DNA of 64,000 nucleotides from UBA12077 sp963665525 (GTDB taxonomy: Bacteria; Bacteroidota; Bacteroidia; Bacteroidales; UBA12077), in contig OY762280.1 in assembly GCA_963665525.1 (NCBI GenBank), positions 3,038,001 to 3,102,000 on the forward strand, read 5' to 3'. The translations under genes and the position numbers were made by a program. The notes beneath the pieces are model-generated. The model worked only from the letters and a program-made list of their open reading frames with translations. It had not been told where the DNA came from and ran no database searches. Shown here in pieces: positions 8,397 through 16,644 of the stretch (position 1 is its first letter; every line of letters starts with the position of its first letter).

Positions 8397-10742
8397 ATGA
8401 TTAAAAATTATTTAAAAGTCACATTCAGAAACTTATTTAAAAATAAGCTATTTTCTGCCATTAATATTCTTGGTCTCGCCACAGGTATGGCAGGTACACT
8501 GCTAGTATTCCTGTACATTCAGTATGAGTTGGGTTACGAAAAATTCTTTAAAAACTACGACAATATTTACGAGTTAGTCCGTCATTACAATATTGGTGGT
8601 GAGGAATCTTCTAATCCATCAACTCCCTTTGGTTTTGCCCCCTTAATTATGGAAAAGATTCCTTCGGTTCAAGCTGCTACAAAAGCCTTCTCAAGAGGTA
8701 CTAACGTAAAGTATAACAATAAAGATTTTACAGAATATATTTGTTATACCGATTCATTATTTTTTAAAGTCTTTGATTTTGAATTTATTCAAGGAAATGC
8801 TTATAACGCTATAAAAAATCCCGATGAGGTTATTATAAAGCAAAGTATTGCAGAAAAATATTTTGGAAATGAGAATCCCATTGGAAAAACCCTATTGTTT
8901 GACGATATAAAAACATTCACTGTTGCAGGAGTTATAAAAGATACGCCAACAAATACGCACTTTGATGACAATATTTATGCCCCCATTTCAGAATTTAATA
9001 ATGGTATCCCTGATAGTGACTGGCATAATAATTACTTCCTCACATACTTATTATTAAACGAAAATTCAGACTTAATAAACTTACAAAAACAACTTACCGA
9101 ATTATACAAGGGACAAATGGAGGATGCCGATAGAGAAACCTCCATTCTATTAAACACCCTACAAGAAAAACACTTTTCCCATAGTCAAAGCAGCAAGTTA
9201 AATATTTACCTTTTTATGGCAGTGGGTATTTTTATCCTGATACTTGCCTGTATTAACTACATGAATTTAAATACAGCCAAATATATAAAACGAACTAAAG
9301 AAGTTGGAATTAGAAAAATTCTTGGCGCACAACGCTCTCAACTTATTCGACAGTTCTTTGGCGAAACTATATTATTGTCTGTTATCTCGGTATTCTTTGG
9401 AATTCTAATAGTCGAAACTATTTTACCTTATTTTAATCAAATTGCAGGAATTAGCACCGACATCAACTACCTATCATTACATTTTGTAATTATTCTAATT
9501 GTTATTATATTATTTTCAAGCATTATAGCGGGAAGCTACCCTGCCCTGTTTTTGTCTTCATTTAAAGCAGTACAAATCATGAAAGGACAATTGGGCTCTT
9601 TCAAACTAAGTTCAAACATTCGAAAATCCTTAGTAATATTCCAGTTCTCTATAACCACGATATTATTAATATCCATGGGCTTTATTTTTCTTCAATTTAA
9701 TTACATGAAAAATAAGAATCATGGCTTTACAACTGAAAATATCCTCTACTTAAATCTTAACCAAAGTTTAGTGAAAAATTACGATGCTTTTAAAACATCT
9801 TTACTGAGTAATCCAAAAATTAAGGGCGTTACAAAAACCTCTTTTCTACCCATGAATATTTATGGTTTAGTCAATAATTTAAACTGGGAAGATCGCTTTA
9901 ATCAGGAAAAAACAGCTTTTGCTTTTCAGTGTGTCGATTTTGACCTTTTAACTACAATAGATCATAAAATTGTTGAAGGAAGATTTTTTTCTGAGGATTT
10001 CATAAGCGATTCTAATGCTGTTGTTATTAATCAAAAGGCTCAAAAATTAATGGGATATGATAATCCTGTTGGTAAAAAGATTATGTTTGGCGATACGGAA
10101 GAAGATGGCGTTTTAAATATTATTGGTGTTGTTGAAGATTTTCACACTTTACCTGTTAATGAGGAAATTGAGCCTTTAATGTTAGTAATGTTTTTTGACG
10201 ACCATTACAACTACATTATAATTAAAATAGATGGTATTAACAATAGCGAAACAGTAGATTACATTTCAACTGTTTGGCATAAATTTTCTCCAGGCTTTCC
10301 ATTTGAATATCGTTATATCGATGATCGGATAAATAGCATGTATGGCGACACCCAAAATACAGCCAAAGCATTTACCTTGTTTGTTGTTATTGCATTATTA
10401 ATTTCCTGTGCCGGACTCTTTGGATTATCATCATTTACTGTTGAACAAAAAACGAAAGAAATAGGTATCCGAAAAGCATTAGGAGCTACAACAAGCTTGG
10501 TCTTCATGCTTTTAAACAAAACTTTCACAAAATGGGTTCTAATCTCGGTTATTATTGGTAGTCCAATTGCCTATTTTTTAATGAACAAATGGTTAAATAA
10601 TTTTGCTTACCATATTAAGCTTAACCCATTAGTATTGTTGGGTGCTGCACTTTTAATCTTATTTATAGCACAAATCACTGTTGCATTTCAAACCATTAAA
10701 ACAGCTCGATCAAATCCAGTCAATAGCTTAAGATACGAATAA
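8397..10742 (+). CDS. MacB/FtsX-type ABC transporter permease
   Basis: The 781-residue protein has the double architecture common in Bacteroidota: an N-terminal membrane helix (about 20-42), a MacB-like periplasmic domain, three helices of a first FtsX domain (about 270-390), another helix near 410-430, a second periplasmic domain and a second FtsX domain (about 655-781). Both FtsX domains carry the conserved coupling motif: TKEVGIRKILGA and TKEIGIRKALGA. No ATPase gene lies next to it, so the ATPase partner must be encoded elsewhere. Such mechanotransmission-type permeases move lipoproteins, peptides or antibiotics, or act in envelope stress; the substrate here is unknown. Position behind a sigma-54-like promoter and opposite an NtrC-type activator suggests it is the activator's target. 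Confidence 0.88.
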   Translation: MIKNYLKVTFRNLFKNKLFSAINILGLATGMAGTLLVFLYIQYELGYEKFFKNYDNIYELVRHYNIGGEESSNPSTPFGFAPLIMEKIPSVQAATKAFSRGTNVKYNNKDFTEYICYTDSLFFKVFDFEFIQGNAYNAIKNPDEVIIKQSIAEKYFGNENPIGKTLLFDDIKTFTVAGVIKDTPTNTHFDDNIYAPISEFNNGIPDSDWHNNYFLTYLLLNENSDLINLQKQLTELYKGQMEDADRETSILLNTLQEKHFSHSQSSKLNIYLFMAVGIFILILACINYMNLNTAKYIKRTKEVGIRKILGAQRSQLIRQFFGETILLSVISVFFGILIVETILPYFNQIAGISTDINYLSLHFVIILIVIILFSSIIAGSYPALFLSSFKAVQIMKGQLGSFKLSSNIRKSLVIFQFSITTILLISMGFIFLQFNYMKNKNHGFTTENILYLNLNQSLVKNYDAFKTSLLSNPKIKGVTKTSFLPMNIYGLVNNLNWEDRFNQEKTAFAFQCVDFDLLTTIDHKIVEGRFFSEDFISDSNAVVINQKAQKLMGYDNPVGKKIMFGDTEEDGVLNIIGVVEDFHTLPVNEEIEPLMLVMFFDDHYNYIIIKIDGINNSETVDYISTVWHKFSPGFPFEYRYIDDRINSMYGDTQNTAKAFTLFVVIALLISCAGLFGLSSFTVEQKTKEIGIRKALGATTSLVFMLLNKTFTKWVLISVIIGSPIAYFLMNKWLNNFAYHIKLNPLVLLGAALLILFIAQITVAFQTIKTARSNPVNSLRYE

Positions 10743-10768
10743 AAGGGAGTTAAACTCCCTTTTTTTTA
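10741..10768 (+). terminator. Intrinsic terminator of the permease gene
   Basis: AAAAGGGAGT pairs perfectly with ACTCCCTTTT over a TAA loop (10741-10763), followed by more T residues. It begins inside the permease stop codon. Confidence 0.9.
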
Positions 10769-10807
10769 TTTACTACTTATACTAGTATTTATTTTTTTAT
10801 ATTTTTT

Positions 10808-10823
10808 GTTGTATATTTACAAC
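10808..10823. promoter_or_regulatory. Candidate operator of the XRE regulator
   Basis: GTTGTA (10808-10813) and TACAAC (10818-10823) form a perfect inverted repeat with a 4-base centre. A further half-site TACAAT lies at 10838-10843, against the start codon at 10844. A TATATTTA -7-like element (10812-10819) lies inside the palindrome, which fits autorepression. Recognition by the encoded regulator is inference. Confidence 0.45.
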
Positions 10824-10843
10824 ATTTATATTATTTTTACAAT

Positions 10844-11104
10844 ATGGAAGGTCGTAAAATATACAATCGAATTGCTGTACTAAGAAAAGAGAAAGAACTT
10901 AGTAGAAAAGAATTAGCTGATGAAATAGGTGTTAATTTTCAAACGGTTGGTTATTTAGAAAGAGAAGAATATAATCCAAGTCTGGATTTAGCATTTAGAA
11001 TAAGTGAAGTTTTTCAACTACCCATTGATTTAATCTTTTCAACAAAGCCTTTAAAACCTTTAAGTGAATTAATTATTGAGAAATATAAATCTGAAAATAA
11101 ATAA
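10844..11104 (+). CDS. Small XRE-family HTH transcriptional regulator
   Basis: The 86-residue protein is essentially one HTH_3 domain: LRKEKELSRKELADEIGVNFQTVGYLEREEYNPSLDLAFRISEVF (about residues 13-57). It belongs to the YozG-like class of small Cro/CI repressors that usually sit upstream of a membrane protein gene. The next gene starts 2 bases after its stop and encodes such a membrane protein, so the two form one operon. The inverted repeat overlapping its promoter region is a plausible autoregulatory operator. What it responds to is unknown. Confidence 0.88.
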   Translation: MEGRKIYNRIAVLRKEKELSRKELADEIGVNFQTVGYLEREEYNPSLDLAFRISEVFQLPIDLIFSTKPLKPLSELIIEKYKSENK

Positions 11105-11106
11105 TC

Positions 11107-11538
11107 ATGGAATTAAAAAAGTCTAAACAGATTAGAAGAATTGGTGTAACCCTTAATTTTTCATTTCTTTTCTTAAGCGCTCTTCTTTTTGAACTTATCC
11201 GGTTTGAGATGATTTCTGCTAATTATAAATCTATTTCTTTAGTCTTAATCCCAATTGTTTTTATTACACATTACAATCTTTTCGGAAAAACCGGATTATG
11301 GAAATTTACTCATAAAAAATATAAACTTTTAGACGAAAGAGAAATTCAACTTACAAATCATGCACTAAGATTCTCCTTTGCTCTGTTTGCAGTCTCAATA
11401 TTAAGTTATCTTCTAATATTTAACTGGCTTGATCTAAAAATACATATGGTTGAAATAGCCTCGTTTCTTTACTTAGCACATATACTTCCTGCCTATTATA
11501 TTTCATGGACAGAAGAATCCACAATTAATGAAGAATAA
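11107..11538 (+). CDS. Four-helix membrane protein paired with the XRE regulator
   Basis: The 143-residue protein shows four hydrophobic segments at about 13-30, 40-56, 85-104 and 113-131. Between the second and third is the cytoplasmic motif LLDEREIQLTNHALRF, reminiscent of the DERE motif of the DUF2178-like membrane proteins that accompany small XRE repressors. No enzymatic motif is visible. Given the tight operon with the regulator, a role in sensing or stress response is possible but unproven. The gene is followed after 10 bases by a folded repeat element. Confidence 0.7.
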   Translation: MELKKSKQIRRIGVTLNFSFLFLSALLFELIRFEMISANYKSISLVLIPIVFITHYNLFGKTGLWKFTHKKYKLLDEREIQLTNHALRFSFALFAVSILSYLLIFNWLDLKIHMVEIASFLYLAHILPAYYISWTEESTINEE

Positions 11539-11548
11539 GATAAATAAA

Positions 11549-11660
11549 TGTCATTCCGAGTCAAGCCCGGAATCTCTTTTTCAATATAAATTCCTGTCCC
11601 GATAGTTATCAGGATCGTTTCACTTCCTATCTGCCGAACAGGCAGGCGTCAGGAATGACA
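11549..11660. repeat. 112-bp folded inverted-repeat element
   Basis: The element is bounded by TGTCATTCC (11549-11557) and its reverse complement GGAATGACA (11652-11660). Inside are at least two further hairpins: TCCTG...CAGGA around 11592-11614, and CTGCC-GAACA-GGCAG near 11631-11645. It is more GC-rich than its surroundings, has no coding capacity and fills the gap between two convergent genes. It resembles dispersed intergenic palindromic elements known from Bacteroidota; only one copy is in this window. It may also serve as a transcription terminator for both genes. Confidence 0.75.
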
Positions 11661-11667
11661 GATTATT

Positions 11668-12894
11668 CTATTTTGTTGATCTTTCCACAATTTTTAAAAT
11701 TACCTGAACAGCTTTTTCCATCGACTCCAGAGGAATATATTCATACTTACCATGATAGTTATGCCCTCCTGTAAATATATTCGGACATGGTAATCCCATA
11801 TAGGAAAGTCTTGCTCCATCTGTTCCTCCGCGAATTGGTTTAATATTAGGAGTGATTCCTAGCTCTATCATCGCTTGTTTAGCCTGTTCTACAATATGAA
11901 ATACAGGCTCAATCTTTTCTCGCATATTATAATATTGATCCTCTAGCTTATACTTTGCTATTTCTTGTCCGTATTTCTTATTAATGAATTTAACCGCCTC
12001 TTTTATAAGTAATTTCTTATCTTCAAATTTCTCCCTATCGTGATCTCGTATGATATAATGTATCTCAGAGGTTTCAACTGTTCCAAAAAATTTAATAATA
12101 TGAAAAAATCCTTCGTATCCCTCAGTGAATTCTGGGCGTTGCTCAATAGGTAACATATCATTTAACTCAGAAGCCACTAAAATTGAATTTATCATTTTAC
12201 CTTTAGCATATCCCGGATGAATATTCCTGCCTTGAATTTGAATTGCTATACCTGCTGCATTAAAATTCTCATATTCTAACTCTCCTGTTGGACCTCCATC
12301 CAGAGTATACGCATAATCGGCTCCAAACTTTGTTACATCAAAATGATCTACTCCCTTCCCAATTTCCTCGTCGGGAGTAAAAGCTATTTTTATTTTACCA
12401 TGCTTTATTTCAGGATGTCCAACTAAATATTCCATAGCCATCATAATTTCTGCAATTCCAGCTTTATCATCTGCTCCTAGAAGTGTATTTCCACTTGCTG
12501 TGATAATAGTTTGCCCCTTGTATTCTTTTATTTCGGGGAAATCCTTAGTTGAGATTTTTATTCCTGACTCTGAATTTAGAAGAATGTCATTCCCATCATA
12601 ATTTTCAAAAACCTGTGGTCTCACATTCTTTCCGCTCATATCAGGAGCCGTATCCATATGAGCTAAGAATCCTATTACAGGAATCTCTTTTTCGGTATTT
12701 GATGGTAAAGTTGCAGTAACATAACCAAAATCATCAACCTCAACATCAGCCAATCCCAAATCATTCAATTCTTTCTCTAAGATGTGAGCTAAATCAAATT
12801 GTTTTTTTGTGCTAGGAAATGTTTTTGAGTTCTCATCCGACTGAGTATCCTTCTGAACGTATCTTAAAAATTTATTTAATAATTCTTGTTTCAT
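11668..12894 (-). CDS. pepT: Peptidase T (tripeptide aminopeptidase)
   Basis: Cytoplasmic zinc-dependent M20B aminopeptidase that removes the N-terminal residue of tripeptides. The 408-residue length is the family norm. Metal and catalytic residues are visible: H79 and D81 in AHMDTAPD, D142 in LGADDKAG, E176/E177 in PDEEIG, D199 in TLDGG, and the late histidine in FTGGHNYHGKYE. The PIRGGTDGARLS segment is also typical. The gene stands alone, converging on the repeat element and diverging from the DUF2461 gene. A near-consensus -7 element (TATCTTTA on the minus strand, 12929-12936) lies upstream. Confidence 0.95.
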   Translation of the reverse strand: MKQELLNKFLRYVQKDTQSDENSKTFPSTKKQFDLAHILEKELNDLGLADVEVDDFGYVTATLPSNTEKEIPVIGFLAHMDTAPDMSGKNVRPQVFENYDGNDILLNSESGIKISTKDFPEIKEYKGQTIITASGNTLLGADDKAGIAEIMMAMEYLVGHPEIKHGKIKIAFTPDEEIGKGVDHFDVTKFGADYAYTLDGGPTGELEYENFNAAGIAIQIQGRNIHPGYAKGKMINSILVASELNDMLPIEQRPEFTEGYEGFFHIIKFFGTVETSEIHYIIRDHDREKFEDKKLLIKEAVKFINKKYGQEIAKYKLEDQYYNMREKIEPVFHIVEQAKQAMIELGITPNIKPIRGGTDGARLSYMGLPCPNIFTGGHNYHGKYEYIPLESMEKAVQVILKIVERSTK

Positions 12895-12980
12895 CTCTCT
12901 TGTTTAAACCTTTTATCAATATTGTTTGTAAAGATAAAGGATTATCACATGAATTGATAATTACTTTTTTTGAAATACTT

Positions 12981-12988
12981 TATCTTTG
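12981..12988 (+). promoter_or_regulatory. -7 element of the DUF2461 gene
   Basis: TATCTTTG is an exact TAnnTTTG match. A TTG lies 24 bases upstream (12954-12956). Transcription would begin near 12994, which excludes the TTG codon at 12970 as a start and supports the ATG at 13012. Confidence 0.6.
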
Positions 12989-13011
12989 AAAATCATAAAA
13001 ACATTACAAGC

Positions 13012-13692
13012 ATGCTAAGTAAAGATCTTCTTCAGTTTTTAAGTGATTTAAATGTAAACAATTACAAAGAGTGGTTTCATGAAAATAAACCTAGATATCA
13101 AAAGGTTAAAAAGGAATTTGAACAATTTATTGCTCATACTATCGCTGATATCGCACAGTTTGACAAATCAGTTCAGAACCTTGAACCTAAACATTGTATA
13201 TTCAGGATTAATAGAGATATAAGATTTTCAAAAGATAAATCTCCTTATAAAACCAATTTTGGAGGATTCATAGTACCAGGAGGACGAAATGCAGGGTATG
13301 CAGGGTATTATGTTCATATTGAACCAAATAATTGTTTTTTAGCTGGAGGAATATACATGCCCCCGGCAGATAGATTAAAAGCAGTACGAACAGAGATATA
13401 TGAAAACACCGAAGATTTTAAGAAAATTCTGAACAACAAAACTTTTAAAAAGCATTTTAAAGAAATTATCGATGAAGATAAATTGAAAACTGCACCAAAA
13501 GGATTCCCAAAAGATTTTGAAGACATTGATTTATTACGATATAAACATTATACTGTGGCAAAAAATATTGATGATAATCTGGTAACATCAAATAAGTTTT
13601 CGGATGAAATTCATGAGACTTTTAAAGTTCTACATCCTTTTAATCATTTTATTAATGAGGGCATAAATTATCATTTAAGTTTAAATAAATAA
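13012..13692 (+). CDS. DUF2461 family protein
   Basis: The ATG at 13012 is chosen rather than a TTG at 12970, because it lies downstream of a consensus -7 element and starts the family-typical sequence LQFLSDLNVNNYKEWFHENKPRY. The 226-residue protein matches DUF2461 (TIGR02453) over its whole length, including RDIRFSKDKSPYKTNFGG and the GGGIYMPP-like segment LAGGIYMPPADRL. The function of this widespread family is not established. It is followed after 11 bases by trmJ, so the two are probably co-transcribed. Confidence 0.88.
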   Translation: MLSKDLLQFLSDLNVNNYKEWFHENKPRYQKVKKEFEQFIAHTIADIAQFDKSVQNLEPKHCIFRINRDIRFSKDKSPYKTNFGGFIVPGGRNAGYAGYYVHIEPNNCFLAGGIYMPPADRLKAVRTEIYENTEDFKKILNNKTFKKHFKEIIDEDKLKTAPKGFPKDFEDIDLLRYKHYTVAKNIDDNLVTSNKFSDEIHETFKVLHPFNHFINEGINYHLSLNK

Positions 13693-13703
13693 TATGTATT
13701 TAT

Positions 13704-14390
13704 ATGGAAATACACTTTATACTTGTTGAACCTGCTGTACCTGAAAATGTAGGTGCAGCAGCTCGTGCCATAAAAACCATGGGTTTTACTTCTTTAAGAT
13801 TAGTTAATACTGAAGTACACAGAGATGAAAAAGCGAGTTGGCTGGCTCACGCTTCAAACGAGATACTTGTAAATGCACAGGAATATAACACCTTAAAAGA
13901 AGCAACCAAGGATATCGATTGGATAATAGGCACTTCAGCAAAAAAGCGTAGAGTAAATGAAGATTATTATCCTTCCAATAAAATTAATGAATTAATACAA
14001 GCGAAATCAGGAACCATAAAAAATCTTGCCATTGTTTTTGGTCGCGAAGAAAGTGGCTTAACCAACACCGAACTTAAACTTTGCGATATAGTAACCAGTG
14101 TACCAATGAAAACCACTTATCCTTCACTGAATTTAGCACAATCAGTAATGATTTATGCATATACACTTTCTCAACTCGATTATACTGAAACAAATTCTGA
14201 TCAGAAAACTAACCAGGATGAATTAAACATATTAAAAACAAAAACTGAAAATATCTTACAAAATATCGGCTTTAAAAAGGATACGGCGATTTACAATCGT
14301 ATCATGGAACGCTTAATGATTCTTGGCGAAACTGATATCCATTTACTATTATCCATTGAATATAAAATAAATAAAGCATTAGGAGATTAA
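13704..14390 (+). CDS. trmJ: tRNA (cytidine/uridine-2'-O-)-methyltransferase TrmJ
   Basis: The 228-residue protein is a SPOUT-fold (TrmH family, group 1) RNA methyltransferase. TrmJ methylates the ribose of position 32 in several tRNAs using S-adenosylmethionine. Visible motifs are LVEPAVPENVGAAARAIKTMGF at the N-terminus (RNA- and fold-defining), FGREESGLTNTEL (motif 2) and VPMKTTYPSLNLAQSVMIYAY (motif 3, forming the cofactor-binding knot). The C-terminal extension of about 70 residues also fits TrmJ rather than short TrmL proteins. Confidence 0.88.
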   Translation: MEIHFILVEPAVPENVGAAARAIKTMGFTSLRLVNTEVHRDEKASWLAHASNEILVNAQEYNTLKEATKDIDWIIGTSAKKRRVNEDYYPSNKINELIQAKSGTIKNLAIVFGREESGLTNTELKLCDIVTSVPMKTTYPSLNLAQSVMIYAYTLSQLDYTETNSDQKTNQDELNILKTKTENILQNIGFKKDTAIYNRIMERLMILGETDIHLLLSIEYKINKALGD

Positions 14391-14604
14391 TCAGTTATAA
14401 GTCTATTTATTTAGTTGGTATTTTAGTTATTAATAAAGCTTAGGATGTTAATCCTGAAATGACCTAAATAAGAAAATCCTGTTTTTAACTACTTCATTAG
14501 AATTCTTATTATACCTTCCTATGAATTAATTATTTAGATGTAATTTTTATTGCAATTTGAACTGAAATTGTTGATATTACGTTTTATATGTAAAACTCAA
14601 ATTT

Positions 14605-16644
14605 ATGACCCTACTAATTAAACTTACATTTCCCTTATCAGATCCAATACTCATATTTGCATTAGTTCTATTTATAATCCTTATATTTCCTACCCTTTTT
14701 AAAAAACTTCGATTACCTGAAATAATAGGATTAATATTAGCTGGAGTCGCTTTAGGACCAAATGGATTCAATCTTTTATCTCAAGACATAGGTTTATCAA
14801 TATTTAGCCAAACGGGATTGTTATATTTAATGTTTTTGGCCGGATTAGAGATTAATGTTCGCGAATTTTACAAAAATAAAACCCCCAGCATAACATTTGG
14901 AATATTAACTTTTACTCTCCCTTTTGTTTTAAGTGGGTTACTTTTCTTTTATGTGTTCAAATTAAGTTTTATTGCATCCTTACTTATCTCAAGCATGGTA
15001 GCTTCTCATACTCTTGTTGCATATCCTATTGTAGGTAGGTTTGGCATCAACAGGAATCGTGTCATTAATGTAATTGTAGGAGGAACCATCATTGCTGATA
15101 CTATTGCTTTACTAATTCTGGCTGTTGTTTCAGAATCTGCTAAAGGAGAGTTAAATCATATTTTTGTATTACGATTTCTTGCATATTTTATTTTCTTCCT
15201 GCTATTAGTCTTTTTAATAATTCCTCGCCTAAGTAAATGGTTTTTTAAGAATTACGATGGGGAGAGTGGTACCGAGTACATATTTGTAATTGCCATGGTA
15301 TTTCTTGCATCTGTTATTGCAGAATTTGCGCACATTGAGCCCATTATAGGAGCCTTTTTTGCTGGTTTAGCTCTTAGCCGGCACATTCCTCACTCATCTC
15401 CATTAATGAACCGGATTGAATTTATTGGTAATACTATCTTTATTCCTTTCTTTCTGATTACTGTTGGAATGATTGCTGATTTAGGTGTACTAACACATAG
15501 TTTTCATCTATTACTAATTATCATCGCCCTAATTTCTGTTGCAATACTCAGTAAATATTTAGCAGCACTTTTTACCCAAAAAATATTTAAATATAATAAA
15601 ACAGAAAGAAATTTAATGTTTGGCTTAAGCTCTGCCAGGGCTGCTTCTGCTATTGCAATTATACTTGTAGGCTTTAATTTAAACCTTGTTGATGAATCAA
15701 TCATGAATGCAACCATCATTTTGATTTTAGTTTCTACACTTATAAGTTCATTTATAACTCAAGACTCAGCAAGGAAAATTGCTATTCAACAAGAAAATGA
15801 AAAACCTGACATAGAAGATTTGCCTGAAAGAATTTTAGTTCCTATCTCTAATCCTAACAACATTGAACAATTAATAAACTTTTCAATATTAATCAAAGAC
15901 CCAAAATCTAAACTGCCTTTGTACCCTTTTACGGTTATTAACGATGATGATAAAGCATCGGAAAATATTTTAAATTATAACCGTATTTTAGAAAAGGCTA
16001 AAATACATGCCTCATCGACAGATAATATTGCTCAAATCATTTCAAGAATAGATACCAATATTGCAGATGGAATTGCACGAACCGTAAAAGAGTTCATGAT
16101 TACTAAAGTTATCATGGGATGGCATGGTAAAATGAATAAAAAGGACTTATTCTTTGGAACCATTTTAGAAAATGTTTTACAGAAAACAGGTAAAATGATT
16201 TATGTTAGCCGCATTAACTCTCCATTAAATCTTATCGAGAAAATACATGTACTTATTCCACCTGCTGCTGAGCTGGAAATAGGTTTTGAGGAATGGGTTA
16301 ATTCAGTTCTAAATATTGCAAGACAATCGTCAAGTAAAATAATATTTTGGGGTTATGACCATACACACACTAAGCTTAAAGAATATGTCTTAAGATCAAA
16401 ATCTTCGAACGATATAGAACACCGATCGGCAAAATGCCCGTCCATGTTAAATATCATTGCTAAGAAGCTTAAAAAAGAAGACCTGCTGGTAATTATCAAT
16501 GCTCGGAAAAATTCGCTCTCCTATAATCGTCATGTTAAACAAATACCTTATCATATTGATGATATGGTAGACAATAGCAATATTGTCATTATTTATCCCG
16601 AGCAGGAAACGATTTATACTGGTACTATTGAATTGCAGGTTTAA
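14605..16644 (+). CDS. CPA2-family cation:proton antiporter with C-terminal stress-type domain
   Basis: The 679-residue protein has 11-12 membrane helices in its first 390 residues, matching the Na_H_Exchanger fold: LPEIIGLILAGVALGPNGF, YLMFLAGLEINVREF and EPIIGAFFAGLALSRHIP are diagnostic. The C-terminal cytosolic part (about 405-679) contains a region resembling universal-stress-protein domains, as in other large Bacteroidota antiporters. It lacks the TrkA-N domain of KefB/KefC. It probably exchanges Na+ or K+ for protons at the inner membrane. Its stop codon directly abuts that of the convergent TonB receptor gene. The 214 bases upstream show no gene. Confidence 0.88.
   Translation: MTLLIKLTFPLSDPILIFALVLFIILIFPTLFKKLRLPEIIGLILAGVALGPNGFNLLSQDIGLSIFSQTGLLYLMFLAGLEINVREFYKNKTPSITFGILTFTLPFVLSGLLFFYVFKLSFIASLLISSMVASHTLVAYPIVGRFGINRNRVINVIVGGTIIADTIALLILAVVSESAKGELNHIFVLRFLAYFIFFLLLVFLIIPRLSKWFFKNYDGESGTEYIFVIAMVFLASVIAEFAHIEPIIGAFFAGLALSRHIPHSSPLMNRIEFIGNTIFIPFFLITVGMIADLGVLTHSFHLLLIIIALISVAILSKYLAALFTQKIFKYNKTERNLMFGLSSARAASAIAIILVGFNLNLVDESIMNATIILILVSTLISSFITQDSARKIAIQQENEKPDIEDLPERILVPISNPNNIEQLINFSILIKDPKSKLPLYPFTVINDDDKASENILNYNRILEKAKIHASSTDNIAQIISRIDTNIADGIARTVKEFMITKVIMGWHGKMNKKDLFFGTILENVLQKTGKMIYVSRINSPLNLIEKIHVLIPPAAELEIGFEEWVNSVLNIARQSSSKIIFWGYDHTHTKLKEYVLRSKSSNDIEHRSAKCPSMLNIIAKKLKKEDLLVIINARKNSLSYNRHVKQIPYHIDDMVDNSNIVIIYPEQETIYTGTIELQV

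Noticed and set aside
14391..14604. 214-bp gap before the antiporter gene
   Set aside because: Only a 5-bp hairpin (AGGAT-GTTA-ATCCT) and no consensus promoter or open frame; nothing supportable.
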